Assembly (NCBI GenBank): GCA_902766265.1 | Contig: CACXCY010000129.1 | Coordinates: 1 to 7,578, forward strand | DNA: 7,578 bases | Reading direction: 5' to 3' | From: an uncultured Bacteroidota bacterium | Lineage (GTDB): Bacteria > Bacteroidota > Bacteroidia > Bacteroidales > P3 | Part shown: positions 6,354 through 7,578 of the stretch, piece by piece | Numbering within the stretch: the first letter of the stretch is position 1 | How the letters are laid out: each line of letters starts with the position of its first letter | Notes under the pieces: model-generated | What the model was told of the DNA's origin: nothing | What the model saw: only the letters and a program-made list of their open reading frames with translations | The model's database searches: none | Program-made: the position numbers and the translations under genes

Positions 6354-6501
6354 ATTTTAGTATTGTTTAATTGAATCCTGCGGGCGGTCTCCCGCCCGCA
6401 GGATTGGTTGTAAGTAAAGCTTACTTGCCGGCGGCGGTGATGGTGGCACTGTTGTCAGCAAGAGCACTGTCATCGGCATTGGCCACTTGCACTTTGATGC
6501 C
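6354..6501. repeat. Direct repeat, copy A (partner at 4945-5088)
   Basis: This copy comprises the leader of the 414 aa gene (TATTGTTT word shared with copy B), the perfect hairpin, the GGTTG word after it on the + strand, and the 3' end of the GNM gene. It is the better-preserved copy because it remains joined to the full-length gene body. Confidence 0.85.
6374..6405. repeat. Perfect 14-bp inverted repeat between two genes
   Basis: AATCCTGCGGGCGG at 6374-6387 and its exact reverse complement at 6392-6405 flank a TCTC loop. It lies between the GNM gene stop and the start of the 414 aa gene. No T-run follows on either strand, so a role in mRNA 3'-end protection, attenuation or recombination is as likely as termination. 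A second smaller quasi-palindrome, AAGTAA/TTACTT with a 3-base loop, overlaps the GNM stop codon just upstream in transcription. Confidence 0.85.
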
Positions 6502-6723
6502 ATAGAGCTCCTTCACCTTGTCCTCGAAGTTGCCCACCAGCATGTTGCCACGTACGGTCAGTTCTCCACCCTAAGCACCTGCTGAGCGAATGGAGGCGAG
6601 GGTTGCATCGTCGGCTGCAAATTTTGCTCCGTTGTAAACGCGGAGCGTTGCGCCAAAAGCTTTCTTGAATTGATCGCGAAGGGATTTCACCTTCATGTTG
6701 CCAGTCATTTTAATGTCTGCCAT
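6421..6723 (-). pseudogene. Two-repeat 'GNM' protein interrupted by an in-frame amber codon
   Basis: From ATG at 6723-6721 the frame gives 50 residues (MADIKMTGNMKVKSL...ASIRSAGA), then TAG at 6573-6571, then 49 further residues (GGELTVRGNMLVGNF...ATITAAGK) and TAA at 6423-6421. The halves are internal repeats of about 50 residues: each has a strand, GNM.V, a helix with Lys residues, a G..V strand and an A.D..L segment. The amber codon sits exactly at the repeat junction. From memory, related Bacteroidales proteins are uninterrupted with both halves joined, so a single change such as AAG to TAG would explain it. Both halves keep good coding character, so the change is recent, the codon is read through, or the first repeat functions alone. 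It has no signal peptide or membrane segment. It lies 31 bases after the basic-protein gene, inside the operon. Function unknown. Confidence 0.75.
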
Positions 6724-6754
6724 AATAAAAAAGATTTAAAGGGTTAATAAAAAG

Positions 6755-7024
6755 TTATCTAAACAATCTTTTGATTCTATTCTTCAAACCGCCTTTGGCT
6801 TTGCGGGCTTTCGCCATACGGGCGGCTGCTTCCTTGCCGGCCTTGGTGCGCTGGTCAAGCTTGCCGTCTGAACGACGTTTGGCAGCAGCGGAGCTCTTCT
6901 TTACAGTAGCTTTTTTGGCAGCTTTTTTCTGTGCGGCACGGGCTTTTCTGGCGCGTTCCACCATCTCTTTATATTCTTTGGTCCTTTTGTCGACCTTTCC
7001 TGATGCTGTTCTCTGTATTGCCAT
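6755..7024 (-). CDS. Small, strongly basic two-repeat protein
   Basis: The 89-residue product is rich in Lys, Arg and Ala and contains two copies of a helical unit. The first is SGKVDKRTKEYKEMVERARK (from residue 8) and the second is DGKLDQRTKAGKEAAARMAK (from residue 53). They are separated by an Ala/Lys-rich linker (AAQKKAAKKATVKKSSAAAK) like histone H1-type tails, and the protein ends in RIKRLFR. The composition suggests binding to nucleic acid or to acidic partners; the TerB-like protein encoded immediately upstream is strongly acidic. No signal peptide is present. The ATG at 7024 lies 11 bases after the TerB stop. I do not recognise a named family; DNA binding is inference from charge only. 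Confidence 0.78.
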   Translation of the reverse strand: MAIQRTASGKVDKRTKEYKEMVERARKARAAQKKAAKKATVKKSSAAAKRRSDGKLDQRTKAGKEAAARMAKARKAKGGLKNRIKRLFR

Positions 7025-7035
7025 AATCGTATGTT

Positions 7036-7440
7036 TTATTGTTCAATGATTAAATCCTCTTCTTCATCGACAAACTCGTCAAGAATGGCGGTGGCGCTGT
7101 CGTCGTCGACATTCAGAATCTCGGCAAATGAGAAGAAATTGTCCATTTCGTCCTGAGCCAAGAATGCGTCAGCACACATCATTTGCAGGCAAAGCGACAA
7201 GATGCCTTCGCCTTCGCCAGCGGCCACCTTTTTAGCAGCGGACTCAAGATAGTCAGCCAACTGCTCTTCTGTCATTGTCTCGGTGGCCTTGATCTCTTTT
7301 TCGAGAGCGTCGGCCAGTTGGGGCATCTCCAGCTCTGCGGCCAGGTCACTCACAAATTCTTTCTCATACTCGTCGTATTCGCCATCGGCCCATACGGCGG
7401 CGGCAAGAAACGAGGTGAGGGTTTTAATGTCAGTCTTCAT
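7036..7440 (-). CDS. TerB-like acidic helical protein
   Basis: The 134-residue protein is all-helical by composition and shows the two acidic, metal-binding-like motifs expected of the TerB/DjlA-N family. These are WADGEYDEYEKEFV at residues 17-30 and ADAFLAQDEMDNFFSFAEIL at 90-109, the latter giving the second D/E cluster. The length is close to that of stand-alone TerB domains. TerB proteins are found with tellurite-resistance and phage- or stress-related gene sets and are thought to act at the inner membrane face, but no terC, terD or terZ gene is visible here, so tellurite resistance is not implied. The tail DEFVDEEEDLIIEQ is very acidic and could pair with the basic neighbour. It starts 20 bases after the OmpA-like gene and ends 11 bases before the next start. 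Confidence 0.82.
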   Translation of the reverse strand: MKTDIKTLTSFLAAAVWADGEYDEYEKEFVSDLAAELEMPQLADALEKEIKATETMTEEQLADYLESAAKKVAAGEGEGILSLCLQMMCADAFLAQDEMDNFFSFAEILNVDDDSATAILDEFVDEEEDLIIEQ

Positions 7441-7460
7441 TGTAATAAAGTTATTGGTGA

Positions 7461-7578
7461 TTATTTAATGATTTCAAATTCGGTGCGGCGGTTCTCCGGC
7501 GCCATGGGGTCGTCGGGGTTTTTCAGCTTACTGCTGCCGAAGCCGGCGGCCTTCAGACGGCTCGCATCCACGCCCTCG
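7461..7578 (-). CDS. OmpA/MotB-domain protein, C-terminal fragment
   Basis: The last 38 residues are present, ending in TAA at 7463-7461. They read GVDASRLKAAGFGSSKLKNP, then DDPMAPENRRTEFEIIK. The pattern GV...RL...GFG...P....PENRR.E..I is the end of the OmpA C-terminal peptidoglycan-binding domain, where the NRR.E motif helps bind the diaminopimelate of peptidoglycan. The N-terminal part, which would show a signal peptide, lipobox, barrel or membrane anchor, lies outside the window. Close spacing to the TerB-like gene makes it the upstream member of the minus-strand operon, suggesting that the operon has an envelope-linked component. Confidence 0.88.
   Translation of the reverse strand, partial: EGVDASRLKAAGFGSSKLKNPDDPMAPENRRTEFEIIK

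Noticed and set aside
6360..6425. Integron attC site or gene-cassette end
   Set aside because: The hairpin after the stop codon recalls attC sites, but the conserved RYYYAAC/GTTRRRY boxes are not found in the proper places.
1..7578. CRISPR array, tRNA, rRNA or IS element
   Set aside because: No regularly spaced repeats, no cloverleaf-like sequence and no transposase or terminal inverted repeats were seen.

Overview
The window looks like a chromosomal segment of a member of the Bacteroidales (Bacteroides/Prevotella/Muribaculaceae-like). The reasons are the order DoxX-like end, DUF4293 family protein, TsaE; A-rich leaders without clear Shine-Dalgarno sequences; and AATT/CATG-rich intergenic repeats of a kind I recall from this order. 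Genus is not determinable from the sequence alone.

Left part (+ strand, 1-2635): ordinary core-type genes. These are the C-terminal end of a DoxX/thioredoxin-like membrane protein, a four-helix DUF4293 family membrane protein, TsaE (the ATPase of the tRNA t6A pathway), and a secreted or outer-membrane protein of 464 aa that carries an HExxH motif. A 2636-2785 spacer with degenerate AATTCATG-like words separates this part from a convergent gene block.

Right part (- strand, about 7578 down to 2786): a tightly spaced accessory operon, read right to left. It holds the end of an OmpA/MotB-domain protein, a TerB-like acidic protein, a small very basic two-repeat protein, a two-repeat 'GNM' protein interrupted by an in-frame TAG exactly between its repeats, a 414 aa two-part protein, a decayed duplicate of the GNM gene's 3' end, a 250 aa protein with a GLNPS motif resembling the uracil-DNA glycosylase superfamily, a translationally coupled 305 aa protein of unknown function, an 86 aa charged coiled-coil-like protein, and a probably frameshifted small ORF.

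The most notable features lie in the accessory operon. First, the amber codon in the GNM gene at 6571-6573, with both halves still protein-like. Second, a roughly 145-bp diverged direct duplication (4945-5088 and 6354-6501) made of the 3' end of the GNM gene, a GC-rich hairpin and the leader of the next gene; this implies modular, cassette-like assembly of the operon. Third, a sharp base-composition break inside the 414 aa gene. Together they suggest a mosaic, recently rearranged operon of unknown role, possibly in defence or the cell envelope. Its function cannot be established from this sequence alone.
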